Positions 55,836 to 64,000 of a stretch of DNA of 64,000 nt are shown piece by piece. Numbering within the stretch: the first letter of the stretch is position 1; each line of letters opens with the position of its first letter. The notes under the pieces are model-generated. The model did not search any database. It saw nothing but the letters and a program-made list of their open reading frames with translations, and was not told the DNA's origin. The stretch comes from Lysobacter sp. cf310. Its GTDB lineage: Bacteria; Pseudomonadota; Gammaproteobacteria; Xanthomonadales; Xanthomonadaceae. Position numbers and translations under genes: made by a program. Location: contig NZ_FOSS01000001.1 of assembly GCF_900114355.1 (NCBI RefSeq), forward strand, positions 645,386-709,385, written 5' to 3'.

Positions 55836-55906
55836 AGCGGGTGATGGGAATCGAACCCACGCTAGCAGCTTGGGAAGCTGCAGTTCTACCATTGAACTAC
55901 ACCCGC
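55836..55906 (-). tRNA. tRNA-Gly (anticodon CCC)
   Basis: Read on the minus strand: acceptor GCGGGTG pairs with CACCCGC, D arm GTTC-AATGGTA-GAAC, anticodon arm GCAGC-TTCCCAA-GCTGC giving anticodon CCC, and T arm TGGGTTCGATTCCCA. The cloverleaf is complete, without an intron, and the discriminator base is U. The CCA end is not encoded. It lies between the ArsR operon and the esterase gene. Confidence 0.95.
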
Positions 55907-55985
55907 ATGCGGCGAAGTCTATGCGCGCCTACGCGGGTTGGCAAACCGCGCGGACCCGTGCGGGCCCGCGCGGTTGCGATGCTGC

Positions 55986-57803
55986 TTAGAAGCCGGCGCC
56001 GATGGTGGCGAAGACGGTGGCGTGATTGCCGCCGGCCTGGCCCACGGTGACGCTGCTGCCGATGTTGGCGTCGAGCCCGAACAGCTGGGTGCGCGCGCCG
56101 ATCAGCAAAGTGCCGTAGCTCTGATCGAAGTCGTGACCGGGCACGGCGTAGGGCGCGGTGCCGGGCATCGACTGCAGACGCGCGAACACTTCCTTGTCGG
56201 CGTCCTCGAACTCGCGGTCGTAGGTCAGACGCGCGTAGGGCTTGAGGTGGTCGTTGATCGCATAGCTCACCTGCCAGCCGGCGCTGCCGATCAGCGAATC
56301 GAAGCTCTGATCGTTGTAGGCCAGCGAGGTGGCCAGGGCCGGATCGCTTTCCTTGAAACCGTCGACGTCGATGCGCTGGGCGACCACGCCGATCACCGGG
56401 CCGTGACGCAGCGCGCCGTCGCCGAACTCCCAACCGGCGTTGATCGCGGCGGTCAGGTTCTTGCCGTCGGTGGAACCGCTGTGGACGCGGCTGGTCGGGC
56501 CGAGCACGACGCGGCGGTCGATGTCGTAGTCGACCTTGGTCCAGCTGAGCTGGCCGTTGACCCAGGCATTGGCGCCGTACCAGGCCGCGAAGCCGCCGAG
56601 GGTGGCGTCGCTCTGGTCGAACTCGCCGGCGTTGCGACCGAAGTCCAGGCTCTGCTTGCCGAAGCCGGCGAAGCCGCCGAACACCCAGTCGCCGCGGGTC
56701 CAGTCGACACCGCCGGTGATGCTGGGGCCGCTGCCGTCGTAGACGTCGCCCTTGCCGTAGCGCTGGAAGTCGCCGCGCGCGTCGGCCCACCAGCGCATGC
56801 CGTCGCCCTCGGGCTTGCTGCCCAGATGGTTGGCGACGCGATCGGCGCGCGAGCGGCCGACCATGGATTCGGAGTTCGGCAGCAGCGCGATCTGACGCGG
56901 CGCTTCCAGGATCGACACGGCGTAGTCGCCGAGGATCTTGTGGGCGCGCGAGGACGGGTGCACGCCGTCGGCGAAGGCGTAAGTGTCCGGTGCGTTCGGG
57001 TTGGCGTAGTTGAGCGGGCTGCAGGTCAGCGACGAGGCGGTGATCTGCGGGTTGCAGGCGGTGCCGGTGACGTTGGTGATGCCGTACGGCGCCGGGTTGG
57101 CGGTGATCTCGCGCAGCAGATTGAAGGTGTCGAGCGGGATCACGCGGTAGCCGGCCGTGGCCAGGCCACCGAACAGGGCGTTGTTGTAGGTCGTCGACAG
57201 CTGGGTGCCCGCGGCCTGGTTGGCGGCGCCGCCAGCGCGGAACTGCGGGGTCAGGCCGAGATCGGGAATGGTCGGCACCAGGATGTACTTGGCGCCGGCG
57301 TTGGTCAGGGCGCCGACGACGCCGATCTGCGAGGCGACCGCGGTGCCGATGGTGCTGGCCGGTGCGCCGCCGGCGACCGCGAACAGGTCGTTGGCGCCGC
57401 CCCAAACCGTGTACAGCGCGCGCGAATCGGCGCGGCCGCCGTTGGCGGCGAGGTAGTTGGTGGCCTGGGTGGCCAGCGACGGAATCGGGCCCAGCGCGCC
57501 GCTGGTGTTGGTGCCCGTGCGCGCGCCGCCGACGGCGTAGTTGGTGCCGCCCTGGTTGTCGCTGGCGGCGTTGGTGCCGTAGTAGTCGGCCAGGTACTCC
57601 GACCAGACCAGGCCCGGGTTGGTGGTGAAGCGACCGAGCAGGGCGCCGTTCGGGCCCACGGCCTGGACCAGCGCGGGGCGGAAGTGACCGGAGTCGGTCA
57701 GGCTGTCGCCGAAGAAGATCGTCTGCGAATAGGTCTGGGCGAAAGCCGGTGCGGCCGCCAGCGCCAGGGCGGCGGCGAGCACGGTGCGAACGGGTTTGAT
57801 CAT
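55986..57803 (-). CDS. estA: EstA-like autotransporter GDSL esterase
   Basis: 605 residues. Signal peptide MIKPVRTVLAAALALAAAPA, cleaved near AFA. The passenger is a GDSL esterase: block I FFGDSLTDSGH with Ser34, block III VWGGANDLF, and the catalytic Asp/His in FADGVHPSSRAH. From ~residue 330 a 12-strand autotransporter barrel follows, ending in ATVFATIGAGF with terminal Phe. It should be surface-displayed and hydrolyse lipid or ester substrates, as EstA does in Pseudomonas. The start at 57803 is the one with a signal peptide; an upstream in-frame extension is not. Confidence 0.94.
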   Translation of the reverse strand: MIKPVRTVLAAALALAAAPAFAQTYSQTIFFGDSLTDSGHFRPALVQAVGPNGALLGRFTTNPGLVWSEYLADYYGTNAASDNQGGTNYAVGGARTGTNTSGALGPIPSLATQATNYLAANGGRADSRALYTVWGGANDLFAVAGGAPASTIGTAVASQIGVVGALTNAGAKYILVPTIPDLGLTPQFRAGGAANQAAGTQLSTTYNNALFGGLATAGYRVIPLDTFNLLREITANPAPYGITNVTGTACNPQITASSLTCSPLNYANPNAPDTYAFADGVHPSSRAHKILGDYAVSILEAPRQIALLPNSESMVGRSRADRVANHLGSKPEGDGMRWWADARGDFQRYGKGDVYDGSGPSITGGVDWTRGDWVFGGFAGFGKQSLDFGRNAGEFDQSDATLGGFAAWYGANAWVNGQLSWTKVDYDIDRRVVLGPTSRVHSGSTDGKNLTAAINAGWEFGDGALRHGPVIGVVAQRIDVDGFKESDPALATSLAYNDQSFDSLIGSAGWQVSYAINDHLKPYARLTYDREFEDADKEVFARLQSMPGTAPYAVPGHDFDQSYGTLLIGARTQLFGLDANIGSSVTVGQAGGNHATVFATIGAGF

Positions 57804-58004
57804 GGGATTCCCTGCGAGATCGTGAGGTGGTGTTGGTGTCGGGGCTTGAGGTTTGCCGCGCTGCGACAGTACGCCCGCGGATGGCTCGGCATCGAACCAT
57901 GCGGCGCTGCGACATACAAGGCGCAGTGCGTCAAAACCATCCAGCCGGCGGCCAGCCTGGGCACAACCACCGGCCGGGCCCTGGCTGCGCGCCGGGCGGC
58001 GCGG

Positions 58005-58010
58005 GACAAT
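58005..58010 (+). promoter_or_regulatory. -10 box placed for a leaderless thiS mRNA
   Basis: GACAAT is followed by AGCCGGC and then the thiS ATG, 7 bp later. If the RNA starts at the normal distance it begins at the start codon. No Shine-Dalgarno is visible. Confidence 0.55.
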
Positions 58011-58017
58011 AGCCGGC

Positions 58018-58218
58018 ATGGACATCACTCTCAATGGCGAGCCGCGCGCGATCGCGGCCGCGACCACGGTCGCGCAACTGCTGCTGGACGAGGGCCTGGG
58101 CGAGCGCCGGGTCGCGGTCGAGGTCAACGGCGAAATCGTCCCGCGCGGCGCGCATGCCGCGCATGCGCTGGGCGCGGGGGACAAAGTGGAAATCGTGCAT
58201 GCGTTGGGGGGTGGGTGA
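58018..58218 (+). CDS. thiS: Sulfur carrier protein ThiS
   Basis: 66 residues, the usual size. ThiS carries sulfur as a C-terminal thiocarboxylate to ThiG in making the thiazole of thiamine. The ubiquitin-like fold is marked by MDITLNGEPRAI, RRVAVEVNGEIVPRGAH and GDKVEIVHALGGG; the terminal GG becomes adenylated. thiG follows after 607 bp filled with REP elements instead of directly, which is unusual. Confidence 0.93.
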   Translation: MDITLNGEPRAIAAATTVAQLLLDEGLGERRVAVEVNGEIVPRGAHAAHALGAGDKVEIVHALGGG

Positions 58219-58825
58219 GCCCAAACGAGCTTTGCGCTGCATTGCCGCGCAGTTTGGGCGAACGCCCGGCCAAAGATGGCCGGGCCGGACGATCCGAAGC
58301 CCAGTAGCCGCGCCATGGATGGCAACGCACATCAACCCGAAGCGACGCCGGCAACGACGCAACGCCGCCTCCTATCAGTCTCACGTCGCACCCGCAGCCC
58401 ATCGCGGCTCACGCCGCTCCCACAGAAGGCCGCGGCAGTTCCAACGACGCCCGAACCTGATCCATACCGCAGGCGTAATTGCCGGTCGCGGCTTGCACCG
58501 CTCCTACCCCTAGGCTCGAACCTCACCTCGCCCCTGAACTCCATCGCGGCTCACGCCGCTCCCACAGAGAGCTGCGGCACGCGTAGCGATACCCGACTCG
58601 TAGCCACGTCGCAGGCGTAGTTGCCGGTCGCGGCTTGCGCCGCTCCTACCCCGAGACGCGTACTTCGCCTCGTTCTTGCAGCTCATCGCGGCTTGCGCCG
58701 CTCCGTGCCGCAAAGCCCCGGCGCCACGCGCGGCCCGGCTCGAACCCCACTCAGGGCTGAAAAACCCCCGACAAAGCCGCGTCGCGATCACCCTGCGCCC
58801 CGGGCTATCGTTCATAATTCCGCCT
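58219..58825. repeat. REP-like elements between thiS and thiG
   Basis: The 607-bp spacer contains five arms of the same palindrome at about 58401-58432, 58487-58510, 58541-58572, 58627-58651 and 58685-58710, as ATCGCGGCTCACGCCGCTCC or GGTCGCGGCTTGCGCCGCTCC. Coding content is not convincing: frames through it encode Arg/Pro-rich sequence. The elements separate two genes that usually sit together. Confidence 0.8.
58813..58818 (+). promoter_or_regulatory. -10 box placed for a leaderless thiG mRNA
   Basis: CATAAT is followed by TCCGCCT and then the thiG ATG. As at thiS and dusB, a start 6-7 nt after the -10 lies on the ATG. This is thiG's own promoter, consistent with its separation from thiS. 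Confidence 0.55.
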
Positions 58826-59620
58826 ATGACGACCCCCACCGCTGCAGACACGCTGGTCATCGCCGGCAAGTCCTACCGTTCGCGCCTGCTCACCGGCACC
58901 GGCAAGTTCCTGGATCTGGACCAAACCCGCCTGGCCACCGAGGCCGCCGCCACCGAGATCGTCACCGTCGCGATCCGTCGCACCAACATCGGCCAGAACC
59001 CGGGCGAGCCCAACCTGCTCGACGTGCTGCCGCCGGACCGCTACACCCTGCTGCCCAACACCGCCGGCTGCTACAACGTCGACGACGCGGTGCGCACCTG
59101 CCGGCTGGCGCGCGAACTGCTCGACGGCCACACGCTGGTCAAGCTGGAAGTGCTGGGCGACCAGCGCACCCTGTTCCCCGACGTGGTCCAGACCCTGGCC
59201 GCGGCCGAGATCCTGGTCAAGGACGGCTTCGACGTGATGGTCTACACCTCCGACGACCCGATCCTGGCCAAGCGCCTGGAAGAGATCGGCTGCGTCGCGG
59301 TGATGCCGCTGGCCGCGCCGATCGGCTCCGGCCTGGGCGTGCAGAACAAGTACAACCTGCTCGAGATCGTCGAGAACGCCAAAGTGCCGATCATCGTCGA
59401 CGCCGGCGTGGGCACCGCCTCCGACGCGGCGATCGCGATGGAGCTGGGCTGCGACGGCGTGCTGATGAACACCGCCATCGCCGGCGCGCGCGATCCGATC
59501 CTGATGGCGCACGCGATGAAGCTGGCGGTCGAGGCCGGCCGCGCCGCGTTCAAGGCCGGCCGCATTCCGCGCAAGCGCTACGCCAGCGCGTCCTCGCCGG
59601 TAGACGGGCTGATCGGCTGA
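58826..59620 (+). CDS. thiG: Thiazole synthase ThiG
   Basis: 264 residues. ThiG makes the thiazole phosphate of thiamine from 1-deoxy-xylulose 5-phosphate, a glycine imine and the ThiS thiocarboxylate. The TIM barrel shows RLLTGTGKF, the Schiff-base lysine Lys106 in [23 protein letters not shown] and [12 protein letters not shown] at the phosphate site. In-frame sequence upstream of 58826 belongs to the REP spacer. trmB starts 1 bp after its stop, so the two are co-transcribed. Confidence 0.97.
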   Translation: MTTPTAADTLVIAGKSYRSRLLTGTGKFLDLDQTRLATEAAATEIVTVAIRRTNIGQNPGEPNLLDVLPPDRYTLLPNTAGCYNVDDAVRTCRLARELLDGHTLVKLEVLGDQRTLFPDVVQTLAAAEILVKDGFDVMVYTSDDPILAKRLEEIGCVAVMPLAAPIGSGLGVQNKYNLLEIVENAKVPIIVDAGVGTASDAAIAMELGCDGVLMNTAIAGARDPILMAHAMKLAVEAGRAAFKAGRIPRKRYASASSPVDGLIG

Positions 59621-59621
59621 G

Positions 59622-60371
59622 ATGACCGATCCGTTCTCCAGCGACGGCGCCAAGACCCCGCCCAAGCCGTTCACGGTCGAGGAAGGCCGACGCCAGGTGC
59701 GCAGCTTCGTGCTGCGCCAGGGCCGCTTCACCCCGGCTCAGCAACGCGCCTTCGACGAGCTTTGGCCGCGTTTCGGCATCGACTACCAGCCGGTCGGGAG
59801 CCGCGACGCGCCGCGCGACTACGACGCGATCTTCGGCCGCAAAGCCAAGCGCGTGCTCGAGATCGGCTTCGGCAACGGCGAGGCGCTGCGCTACGCCGCC
59901 CAGCACGATCGCGAACGCGATCTGATCGGGATCGAGGTGCACGCCCCCGGCGTCGGCCGCCTGCTCAACGCGTTGGCCGCCGACGCCAGCGATCACGTGC
60001 GCCTGTATCACCACGACGCGGTCGAAGTGCTGAACAACGAAATCGCCGACGGCTCGCTGGACGAGGTCCGGATCTACTTCCCGGACCCCTGGCACAAGAA
60101 GCGCCATAACAAGCGCCGCCTGGTCCAGCCCGAGTTCGCGCAATTGCTGGTGCGCAAGCTCGCCCACGACGGCCGCTTGCACCTCGCCACCGATTGGCAG
60201 GACTATGCCGAACAGATGTGGGACGTTCTGGATGCGACCCAGGGCCTGAGCAACCGCGCCGGCGCGCGCGGGGCGGTGCCCCGCCCGGATTGGCGCCCAC
60301 AAACGCATTTCGAGACCCGCGGCCAGAAACTCGGCCACGGCGTCTGGGATCTGCTCTACGACCGCAGCTGA
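59622..60371 (+). CDS. trmB: tRNA (guanine-N7-)-methyltransferase TrmB
   Basis: 249 residues. It methylates G46 of tRNAs with SAM. Motifs: [13 protein letters not shown] (motif I), [11 protein letters not shown] (acidic end of strand 2) and [18 protein letters not shown] (the TrmB signature). The N-terminal ~55 residues are variable and basic. It overlaps no gene but begins 1 bp after thiG and ends 21 bp before the SLC13-type gene. Confidence 0.96.
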   Translation: MTDPFSSDGAKTPPKPFTVEEGRRQVRSFVLRQGRFTPAQQRAFDELWPRFGIDYQPVGSRDAPRDYDAIFGRKAKRVLEIGFGNGEALRYAAQHDRERDLIGIEVHAPGVGRLLNALAADASDHVRLYHHDAVEVLNNEIADGSLDEVRIYFPDPWHKKRHNKRRLVQPEFAQLLVRKLAHDGRLHLATDWQDYAEQMWDVLDATQGLSNRAGARGAVPRPDWRPQTHFETRGQKLGHGVWDLLYDRS

Positions 60372-60392
60372 CGAGCCCCCGACCGATCCGGC

Positions 60393-62240
60393 ATGGATAC
60401 CGCGCTGACGCTCACCACCGACATGAAGCTCGTACTCGGGCTGGTGGGCTTCACGATGGCGATGTTCCTGTTCGAGCGCATCCGCGCCGACGTGGTCGCC
60501 CTGGTGGTGCTGGTGCTGTTGGGCCTATCCGGCCTGGTCGAACCCGACGAACTGTTCAACGGTTTCTCCGGCAACGCGGTGATCAGCATCATCGCGACCA
60601 TGATCCTGGGCGCCGGCCTGGACCGCACCGGCGCCTTGAACCGGCTGGCCGGCTGGCTGCTGCGGCGCGCGCACGGCGTCGAGCAGCGCTTGCTGCTGCT
60701 GACCACCGCGGTCGCCGGGCTCAACTCCTCGTTCATGCAGAACCCGTCGGTGATGGCGCTGTACATGCCGGTCGCCGCGCGCCTGTCCTCGCGCACCGGC
60801 CTGTCGCTGCCGCGCCTGCTGCTGCCGATCGCGGCCGCGATCGTGATGGGCGGCGCCCTGACCATGGTCGGCAACTCGCCGCTGATCCTGCTCAACGACT
60901 TGCTGCTCAACGCCAACAGCAACCTGCCCTCGGGCGCGGCCTCGATCGAGCCGCTGAAGATGTTCGCGCCGCTGCCGATCGGCCTGGCCCTGCTGGCCGC
61001 GTCGCTGGCCTACTTCCACTTCTTCGGCGACAAGCTGCTCAAGGACGACAGCGACAAGGGCGCGACCCCGGCCCGTACCCAGAGCTATTTCGCCAAGGCC
61101 TACGGCATCGAGGGCGACGTCTACGAGCTCACCGTCACCGCCGACAGCCCGCTGGTGGGCATGTCGCTGGGCGAGGCCGAGGCGCTGCGCGGCGCGCCGC
61201 TGCTGCTGGCGCTCAAGAGCGACAACGAGTCGCGGCTGTCGCCGCCGGCCGACGCCCGCATCTGGGTCGGCAGCGTGCTCGGCGCGATGGGCTCCAAGCA
61301 ACTCGTCAGCGATTTCGCCCAGAACCATTTCCTGCGCCTGTCCTCGCGCCTGCGCACCTTCGGCGATCTGTTCAACCCCAGCCGCGCCGGCATTTCCGAG
61401 GCGGTGATCCCGGCCACCTCCGGCTACATCGGCAAGACCGCCGGCGACCTGCACCTGCGCAAGCAGGCCGGCCTGAGCCTGCTGGCGGTCAATCGCGACA
61501 AGCAAGTGCTGCGCGAGAACGTGCGCAACGTCCCGCTGCGCGCCGGCGACATGCTGGTGCTGCACAGCATCTGGACCGACCTGGCCGACGTCGCCGCCAG
61601 CAAGGACCTGGTGGTGGTCACCGACTACCCCAAGGGCGAGCAGCGTCCGCACAAGCTCAAGCTGGCGCTGGTGATCTTCGCCGTGGCCATGCTGCTGGCG
61701 CTGTCCTCGCGCCTGCCGGTGTCGATCGCGCTGATGACCGGCGTGGCCGGCATGCTGATCGCGGGCGTGATCAACATCGACGAGGCCTACGCGGCGATCA
61801 ACTGGAAGACCGTGTTCCTGATGGCCTGCCTGATTCCCTTGGGCTGGGCCATGGATTCCAGCGGCGCGGCGGCCTGGATCGCCGGTCACACCATCGAGCG
61901 CTTGCCCACGGGCACGCCGGTGTGGCTGCTGGAGTTGCTGATCGGCCTGCTCACCACTTTGTTCTCGTTGGTGATCAGCCACGTCGGCGCGACCATCGTG
62001 GTCGTGCCGCTGGCGGTCAACCTGGCATTGGCGGCGGGCGGCAACCCGACCGCGTTCGCGCTGATCGTGGCGCTGTCGGCCTCGAACAATTTCATGACCG
62101 CGTCCAATCCGGTGATCTCGATGATCACCGGCCCGGCCGGCTACACCGGCAAGGAGCTGTGGAAGATCGGCGCGCCGCTGTCGCTGATCTACACGGTGAT
62201 CGCGGTGCTGATGGTGAATCTGCTGTTCTGGGGCAAGTGA
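60393..62240 (+). CDS. SLC13/DASS-like permease with two TrkA-C domains
   Basis: 615 residues. About eleven membrane helices in two halves (~15-195 and ~435-612) surround a soluble part (~215-425) with two TrkA-C (RCK-C) domains, for example ELTVTADSPLVGMSLGEAEA and EAVIPATSGYIGKTAGDLHL. The SNS and NNF-type substrate signatures are seen in ALTMVGNSPLILL and LSASNNFMTASNPVI. Such proteins carry dicarboxylates, sulfate or other anions with Na+; the cytosolic TrkA-C part may sense a ligand. Co-transcription with trmB is possible (21 bp gap). Confidence 0.88.
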   Translation: MDTALTLTTDMKLVLGLVGFTMAMFLFERIRADVVALVVLVLLGLSGLVEPDELFNGFSGNAVISIIATMILGAGLDRTGALNRLAGWLLRRAHGVEQRLLLLTTAVAGLNSSFMQNPSVMALYMPVAARLSSRTGLSLPRLLLPIAAAIVMGGALTMVGNSPLILLNDLLLNANSNLPSGAASIEPLKMFAPLPIGLALLAASLAYFHFFGDKLLKDDSDKGATPARTQSYFAKAYGIEGDVYELTVTADSPLVGMSLGEAEALRGAPLLLALKSDNESRLSPPADARIWVGSVLGAMGSKQLVSDFAQNHFLRLSSRLRTFGDLFNPSRAGISEAVIPATSGYIGKTAGDLHLRKQAGLSLLAVNRDKQVLRENVRNVPLRAGDMLVLHSIWTDLADVAASKDLVVVTDYPKGEQRPHKLKLALVIFAVAMLLALSSRLPVSIALMTGVAGMLIAGVINIDEAYAAINWKTVFLMACLIPLGWAMDSSGAAAWIAGHTIERLPTGTPVWLLELLIGLLTTLFSLVISHVGATIVVVPLAVNLALAAGGNPTAFALIVALSASNNFMTASNPVISMITGPAGYTGKELWKIGAPLSLIYTVIAVLMVNLLFWGK

Positions 62241-62281
62241 GCCGCTGCGCTGCTTGGATGCAAGCAGGAGCAAAGCAGAAG

Positions 62282-62398
62282 CAAATCCCCCTAGCCCCCC
62301 TTTTGCAAAGGGGGGAACTGATTCGCAGCGAAATGAGCGTGCGTTCGGGCAGCGGCTGTTTATTCCCCCTTTTAGAAAGGGGGGCTGGGGGATTTGCT
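62282..62398. repeat. Inverted pair of the CCCCCTTTT repeat
   Basis: 62282-62318 (CAAATCCCCCTAGCCCCCCT, TTGCAAAGGGGGGAA) and 62363-62398 (TTCCCCCTTTTAGAAAGGGG, GGCTGGGGGATTTGCT) are near-exact reverse complements of each other, 45 bp apart. The same unit lies singly at 35011 and 39133. Each copy folds on itself and the pair could form one long hairpin or act as a bidirectional terminator between the SLC13 gene and the convergent Rieske gene. Confidence 0.75.
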
Positions 62399-62414
62399 CT
62401 CAGCCCCGCAGCAC

Positions 62415-62795
62415 CTAAGCCAACCAGACCGCCCCGTCGCGCACCACCACCGCGATCGCGCGCAGCGCTTCGCCGCGGCAGGGGCCGGCCACGCAGGTAC
62501 CGCCGCCCAGCTCGAAGCTGGCGCCGTGCGCGGCGCATACCAGCAGGCCGTCCTTGCTTTTGAGGAACTGACCCGGCGCCCAGTCCAGGCGGCGGCCGGC
62601 GTGCGGGCAGATGTTGAGCCAGGCGCGCACGCCGGTTTCGTCGCGGTACAGCAGCAGCGATTCGGCGTCGCCGGCTATGCTGGCCTCCGCCTCGGCGAAG
62701 CCGCCCACGGCGATGCGCTCCAACGAAATCAAGGGCTGCGCCGCCGAACCGCCGGCTTCGGCATGGTTTAACGAAGTTCTCACACCCTCGTCCAT
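62415..62795 (-). CDS. Rieske 2Fe-2S ferredoxin-like protein
   Basis: 126 residues from MDEGVRTSLNHAEAGG; a longer start at 62843 is possible and adds 16 residues. The Rieske site is CPHAGRRLD (Cys, His) and CAAHGASFELG (Cys, His), as in the small soluble ferredoxins of dioxygenase systems and in assimilatory nitrite reductase subunits. Which electron acceptor it serves is unknown; no oxygenase is adjacent. Confidence 0.88.
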   Translation of the reverse strand: MDEGVRTSLNHAEAGGSAAQPLISLERIAVGGFAEAEASIAGDAESLLLYRDETGVRAWLNICPHAGRRLDWAPGQFLKSKDGLLVCAAHGASFELGGGTCVAGPCRGEALRAIAVVVRDGAVWLA

Positions 62796-62834
62796 CGCTG
62801 GTCCGATACTCGTCCGTCCGGCCTTGTTGCCACA

Positions 62835-62850
62835 TTGTGTCACGACACAA
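62835..62850. promoter_or_regulatory. Palindrome TTGTGTCACGACACAA between divergent genes
   Basis: TTGTGTC and GACACAA are exact complements around AC. The site ends 3 bp before the ATG of the membrane protein gene and ~40 bp upstream of the Rieske start. It looks like an operator for a dimeric regulator; half-sites are CRP/Clp-like in appearance but do not match TGTGA-N6-TCACA. Confidence 0.5.
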
Positions 62851-62853
62851 GAA

Positions 62854-63165
62854 ATGTTCGCCCACAGCTTCCGCTTCGACCATCACCAATTCCAGCAGCG
62901 CATGCGCAACGCCTTCGAGCCGCGCAAGCCGCGCCACCCACTGCTGCGCTTCGCCGTCGGCGTGGTCGGCCTGGGCTTGCTGGCACTGCTGGTGATGTTC
63001 AGCGTCGTGATCGGCACGGCGATGATCGTCGCCGGCATCGTCTACAAACTGTGGAAGGGCCGCGGCAAGCCGATGGCGGCGCGCGACCCGCGCATCGTCG
63101 AAGGCGAGTACCGCGTCGTCGATGCCGCGCGCATCGAACGCGGCGATACCACCCGACCCCTGTAA
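62854..63165 (+). CDS. Small membrane protein of unknown function
   Basis: 103 residues. A basic N-terminus (FRFDHHQFQQRMRNAFEPRKPR) is followed by one or two membrane helices (LLRFAVGVVGLGLLALLVMF, SVVIGTAMIVAGIVYKLW) and a C-terminal tail. No family recognised. It starts 3 bp after the palindrome and lies 8 bp upstream of the FAH-family gene, with which it should be co-transcribed. Confidence 0.7.
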   Translation: MFAHSFRFDHHQFQQRMRNAFEPRKPRHPLLRFAVGVVGLGLLALLVMFSVVIGTAMIVAGIVYKLWKGRGKPMAARDPRIVEGEYRVVDAARIERGDTTRPL

Positions 63166-63173
63166 GGCCCGCA

Positions 63174-63887
63174 ATGACCGATGTGATCGCGGCACCGCCG
63201 CAGCCCCGTATTCCGGTCCGCGGCGGCGGACAGTTCCCGGTCCGCCGCATCTACTGCGTCGGTCGAAATTTCGCCGAGCATGCGCGCGAAATGGGCGCCG
63301 CCGTCCCCACCTCGGCCGCCGATCGCGGCCGTCCGGTGTTTTTCCTAAAGCCCGCCGACGCGATCGTGCTGGACGAAGCCGTGCCCTACCCGCGCGGCAC
63401 CCAGGACCTGCACCACGAAGTCGAGCTGGTGGTGGCGCTGGGCCGCGACGCGCCCGCCGGCGAACTCGACCCGGCCCAGGCCGGCGCGCTGGTGTTCGGT
63501 TACGCGGTCGGCCTGGACCTGACCCGGCGCGACCTGCAGACCGCGGCCAAGGCCAAAGGCCTGCCCTGGGACACCGGCAAGGCCTTCGATCATTCCGCGC
63601 CGGTCAGCCCGATCGTGCCGGTGGCCGAGGTCGGCGAGCTCGGCGCGCGCGGGCTCAGCCTGGAGGTCAACGGCCAGCTGCGCCAGCGCGGCTCGCTCGA
63701 CGATCTGGTCTGGAACGTGCCGGAGATCCTGCACGAACTGTCGCGCCTGTACGCCCTGCGCGCGGGCGACCTGGTGTTCATGGGCACGCCGGCCGGCGTC
63801 GCCGCGCTGCAGCCCGGCGACCGCTACCACGCCGTGCTCGAAGGCGTGGCCGAACTGCACGGCCAGATCGCGCCCGCGACGGTATAG
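63174..63887 (+). CDS. Fumarylacetoacetate hydrolase family protein
   Basis: 237 residues. FAH-fold signature RRIYCVGRNFAEHAREMG, the metal ligands in HHEVELVVALG (His, Glu, Glu) and YAVGLDLTRRDLQ; LEVNGQLRQRGSLDDLVW and GDLVFMGTPAGVAALQPGD are family landmarks. Members include acylpyruvases and 2-keto-diacid hydrolases; the substrate is not assignable. Translation is coupled to the membrane protein gene by an 8-bp spacing. Confidence 0.93.
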   Translation: MTDVIAAPPQPRIPVRGGGQFPVRRIYCVGRNFAEHAREMGAAVPTSAADRGRPVFFLKPADAIVLDEAVPYPRGTQDLHHEVELVVALGRDAPAGELDPAQAGALVFGYAVGLDLTRRDLQTAAKAKGLPWDTGKAFDHSAPVSPIVPVAEVGELGARGLSLEVNGQLRQRGSLDDLVWNVPEILHELSRLYALRAGDLVFMGTPAGVAALQPGDRYHAVLEGVAELHGQIAPATV

Positions 63888-63933
63888 TCGGGCGTTAGGC
63901 ACCCCCGTGCCGTTCAATCCAGGGAGACCCGCC

Positions 63934-64000
63934 ATGGGCATGATCAGCGAGTTCAAGGAATTCATTTCGCGCGGCAACGTCGTCGACCTCGCGGTCGGCG
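63934..64000 (+). CDS. mscL: Large-conductance mechanosensitive channel MscL (partial)
   Basis: The first 22 codons are present: MGMISEFKEFISRGNVVDLAVG, with the N-terminal helix and start of TM1 of MscL (FKEFxxRGNVVDLAVG). Good ribosome site AGGGAG 8 nt upstream. The rest is outside the window. MscL opens under hypo-osmotic stress to release solutes. Confidence 0.95.
   Translation, partial: MGMISEFKEFISRGNVVDLAVG

Noticed and set aside
57900-58826. TPP riboswitch upstream of thiS or thiG
   Set aside because: No CTGAGA-type core is seen and both genes seem to have almost no leader.

Overview
The window is a dense, GC-rich stretch (about two thirds G+C or more, CG-rich third codon positions) of what looks like an ordinary chromosome of a gammaproteobacterium of the Xanthomonadaceae, most likely Lysobacter or a close relative. 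That placement is inference from gene content: a ColRS-like two-component pair, several TonB-dependent receptors, an EstA-like autotransporter esterase, an AAKK-repeat histone H1-like protein, REP-like intergenic palindromes and TACAAT-type -10 boxes. No insertion sequence, prophage, CRISPR array or rRNA operon was seen.

Layout. 0.3-7 kb: lysine-rich histone-like protein, a 1.6 kb CG-saturated stretch with no credible gene, glycine cleavage gcvH and gcvT around a DsbA-fold isomerase, and an NfeD/QmcA membrane pair. 7-10 kb: ECF sigma factor, putative anti-sigma factor and secreted PDZ protein. 10-14.3 kb: Fur-box-preceded heme-uptake cluster (hemP, haem receptor, an unrecognised 192-aa protein, DUF6607). 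14.4-20 kb: aldo/keto reductase, a TMEM165/GDT1 manganese exporter behind a yybP-ykoY riboswitch, a diguanylate cyclase, and a nucleoside transporter with a ribokinase-like enzyme. 20-25 kb: a second Fur-box-preceded TonB receptor with a PepSY protein, YegP and dusB.

27-34 kb holds the most unusual region: six minus-strand genes, mostly joined by ATGA stop/start overlaps. They encode a BtuB-like TonB receptor with a long structured leader, a VTT/DedA membrane protein, an unrecognised secreted Cys-containing protein, two proteins that together match the length and domain order of VioB/RebD-type chromopyrrolate synthases (split between two genes), and a VOC protein. No VioA/RebO partner is visible.

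34.5-49 kb: an OlsF-like bifunctional acyltransferase with an LpxH-like phosphoesterase, the S-adenosylmethionine cycle (metK, ahcY with an SAH riboswitch, metF), a BchE-like B12/radical-SAM protein, an S9 peptidase and ilvE. 50-64 kb: ColRS-like regulators, RimK with a retropepsin-like protease, an ArsR/SRPBCC/GFA cluster, tRNA-Gly(CCC), an EstA-like esterase, thiS and thiG separated by REP elements, trmB, an SLC13/TrkA-C permease, a Rieske protein, a FAH-family enzyme and the start of mscL.

Themes: iron and haem acquisition, one-carbon and SAM recycling, possible B12 dependence, RNA-based regulation (two clear riboswitches and one candidate), and several genes whose -10 box lies so near the start codon that leaderless mRNAs are likely.
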